NCBI RefSeq assembly: GCF_001659785.1
Contig: NZ_CP015961.1
Location: 1,116,001 to 1,180,000 of the forward strand
From: Dietzia timorensis
GTDB taxonomy: Bacteria; Actinomycetota; Actinomycetes; Mycobacteriales; Mycobacteriaceae
Direction: 5' to 3'
Length of the DNA stretch: 64,000 nt
A program made the position numbers and the translations under genes. Positions 62,602 through 64,000 of this stretch are shown in pieces (within the stretch, counting starts at the first letter, position 1; each line of letters starts with the position of its first letter). Under the pieces are notes generated by a model. The model saw only the letters and a list, made by a program, of their open reading frames with translations, was not told where the DNA came from and did not search any database.

Positions 62602-62988
62602 GTGTCGAACAATGAGGTTTTTGAACCCTCTCCGCCGGCTGTCTCTGGAGATTTGCTTGCTGCGCTATTTCATGCCTTGGCGGAGTCAACGAGGTTGGCG
62701 GTTCTCGAGCACTTGTCTAATGGCGAGCTTCGAGTTCGTGATCTCGTAGAGCATATAAATCTTGCGCAGTCCACTGTGAGTAAGCACCTCTCGTGTTTGC
62801 GCAATTGTGGGCTTGTAACAGTCCGGGCAGAGGGTAGGGCCTCCTGGTTTTCCATTGCAGATGAAGAGCGGTTGGGCACTCTCTTGGCTTCTGCGGATTG
62901 CTTGCTCGTTAATTCAAGAGTGAGCTTGTCACTGCGGGAGCATCAATTGCACAGCAATCAGCAAGATGCGACGGGAGTCGAGCCGTAA
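62602..62988 (+). CDS. ArsR/SmtB-family metal-responsive repressor, CmtR-like
   Basis: This encodes 128 residues with a winged helix: LFHALAESTRLAVLEHLSNG, AQSTVSKHLSCLRNCGLV and the wing EGRASWFSI. Cys65 and Cys69 in LSCLRNCGLV plus Cys100 in ADCLLV reproduce the three-cysteine Cd/Pb site of CmtR, where two come from the recognition helix. It starts at GTG 62602. Its stop codon overlaps the start of the CDF gene (TAATG), so regulator and exporter were one operon. GC content is clearly lower than in the main window. Confidence 0.85.
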   Translation: MSNNEVFEPSPPAVSGDLLAALFHALAESTRLAVLEHLSNGELRVRDLVEHINLAQSTVSKHLSCLRNCGLVTVRAEGRASWFSIADEERLGTLLASADCLLVNSRVSLSLREHQLHSNQQDATGVEP

Positions 62989-63365
62989 TGAGTGCGGAAT
63001 CTTCCCGTGGACATAGTCACTCGTCCCTTTCGGGCTCAGGATCTCGTCGCCGATTGGCTATTGCTTTTGCGATAGCGGCGATCATTGTGCTTGCGCAGGC
63101 TGTCGGCGCGGTATTAACGGGGAATCTCGCGCTGTTGACAGACACGGCGCACGCTCTGGTGGACGCATCGGGACTACTCGTTGCCTTCATAGCTGCAACG
63201 GCGATGCTTCGGCCTGCAACTGGTAAACGGACCTGGGATTTTGCCCGAATTGAGGTCGTGGCAGCTCTGGGACAAGCAACGCTGCTATTGGCCATGGGCA
63301 TTTACACCGCTGTCGAGGGAATTGCTCGACTGTATCTACGCACGGGGTGTTCGTGTCGGCCGTAA
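62988..63365 (+). pseudogene. Truncated cation diffusion facilitator (CDF) metal transporter
   Basis: 125 residues remain of a protein normally about 300 long. A His-containing start (GHSHSS) and the first four membrane helices are present, with the metal-site helix LALLTDTAHALVDASG. Similarity ends after GIYTAVEGIARLY at about 63330, and nine unrelated residues follow before a stop. Helices 5-6 and the cytoplasmic dimer domain are missing, so the transporter is almost certainly inactive. The break point abuts a CmtR-like pseudogene in opposite orientation. Confidence 0.82.
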
Positions 63366-63646
63366 GGGGCACCTCGAGCAGTGCGTTCAGCGTCCACGCC
63401 AGATGCGGGTCGGCGAGGCGATCTCGTACCGAATCTGGTGTCCCTCGGGCACGGCCACCGCGATACCGCAGTCCCGCAAACACGCCAAGTGGTTCGACAC
63501 ATTGGAACGTGTCAATTCCACCCCCGGGCGAGTTCTGCCGGGTAGGATGCTCTATCCAGCAAGGTCAATAGGATTCGAGAGCGGGTCGTATCGGCCATCG
63601 CTCGACCCAACCGGTGCATCACGTCCACACGAGAAGCAACAGTCAA
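63336..63646 (-). pseudogene. Frameshifted CmtR-like ArsR regulator
   Basis: On the minus strand the first frame reads LTVASRVDVMHRLGRAMADT and continues to YPAELARG, the N-terminal half of a CmtR-type repressor, then stops at TGA. One base off, near 63518-63526, it continues as ELTRSNVSNHLACLRDCGIA with the metal-site cysteines; a second shift near 63412-63425 restores ADPHLAWTLNALLEV and the terminal Cys in NTPCVD. At least two frameshifts make it a pseudogene. The end meets the truncated CDF gene at about 63335. Confidence 0.75.
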
Positions 63647-64000
63647 TACCGAATGAACTATACAGCAGATACTGAACCATCTGCGATGGCCGAAGAGAAG
63701 AAAGGGGACTACGAAATAAAGGGGGCACCGTGCGATCGTAGAGACCTGACAGTAGACGCGAGATACCGGCGGATAGGTCGGCGCTGCCGATGCGGGAAGA
63801 AGCTCGTTGCTCACGTCATGGTCGACGACGCTCGATAGTATAAGGGCACGGGATGGCCTGTGCGGACTGTGGATGTGTAGTCGATCGGTGCATGATCGTG
63901 CGTACCTGTGATCGATATCCAGATTGCTGCTGCCGCGACGTGCAAGTTGACGATGCGTTGAGTGGCTAGAGCTGTTGGAGGTGATTGCTTCACGGCGAGG
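63647..64000. other. Right-end region without recognisable genes
   Basis: 354 bp with short frames only, none with similarity or a ribosome site that convinces. A TTATACTAT stretch (complement of 63832-63840) could be a -10 element on the minus strand driving the ruined CmtR-like gene. Nothing resembling an IS end or tRNA was found. Confidence 0.4.

Noticed and set aside
63614-63838. A 74-codon plus-strand frame and a 60-codon minus-strand frame at the right end
   Set aside because: No ribosome site, no domain and no conservation signal that I can judge; they overlap the ruined CmtR-like region.

Overview
The window is 64 kb of a high-GC actinobacterial chromosome. Gene content and order point to the order Mycobacteriales (Corynebacteriales). 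From about 1 kb to 38 kb the order matches, from memory, the Mycobacterium tuberculosis Rv3228-Rv3193 neighbourhood: rsgA, aroA, an SRAP protein, sigH-rshA, a TB7.3-like carrier, whiB1, rhlE, DUF3107, DUF3152-moeZ, adnA-adnB, a TrkA-type K+ channel, nudC, mycoredoxin, uvrD2, an ABC1 kinase with a ThiF-like protein, a DUF2342 metalloprotease, a PDZ-Lon protease and a UPF0182 protein. A wax-ester-synthase/DGAT gene, Rpf, a mycofactocin-type SDR and a mycobacterial-style tmRNA fit the same order. A non-Corynebacterium genus such as Dietzia or a relative is plausible, but the genus cannot be fixed from the sequence alone.

Layout. 0-6.7 kb: lipid synthase fragment, ribosome-maturation GTPase, shikimate enzyme, abasic-site protein, editing deacylase and the SigH/RshA oxidative-stress switch. 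6.7-12 kb: the 24-residue ribosomal protein bL37, a biotinyl/lipoyl carrier, WhiB1, a 0.8-kb gene-free stretch, two membrane proteins and RhlE. 12-17 kb: DUF3107, DUF3152-MoeZ, a TIGR02569 protein and an MFS exporter. 17-29 kb: a DNA-repair block (AdnAB, UvrD2) enclosing a K+ channel, NudC and mycoredoxin. 29-38 kb: ABC1 kinase/ThiF pair, three proteolysis-related genes, UPF0182 and initiator tRNA. 38-47 kb: methyltransferase, peptide transporter, Rpf, SDR, secreted serine protease and an acyl-CoA dehydrogenase pair. 47-55 kb: hisN, prfB, mscS-like, disordered membrane protein, smpB, recQ, oxidoreductase and ssrA. 55-61 kb: transmembrane Ser/Thr kinase with a secreted partner, ACR3-type transporter, DsbA-like protein, tRNA-Ala and a trans-sulfuration enzyme. 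61.3-64 kb: a visibly less GC-rich tail with a degenerate M23 protein, an ArsR regulator, a truncated CDF metal transporter and a frameshifted CmtR-like pseudogene.

Connecting themes are thiol and redox stress (SigH/RshA, mycoredoxin, WhiB1, DsbA-like), double-strand-break and abasic-site repair (AdnAB, UvrD2, RecQ, SRAP), and ribosome function and rescue (RsgA, bL37, PrfB, SmpB, tmRNA). Many genes have a TANNNT hexamer 6-8 nt before the start codon, the signature of leaderless transcripts.

Most of the window is ordinary core genome. I found no CRISPR array, prophage, complete insertion sequence or obvious defence island, and nothing I would call a wholly new system. The items most worth a second look are: ftsEX missing from the prfB-smpB interval; the RecQ-phosphoribosyltransferase fusion coupled to smpB; the M23 protein lacking a zinc ligand; the kinase/secreted-protein pair; the atypical zinc motif of RshA; NudC without zinc cysteines; the ThiF-like/ABC1-kinase couple; and the scrambled metal-resistance remnant at the right end.
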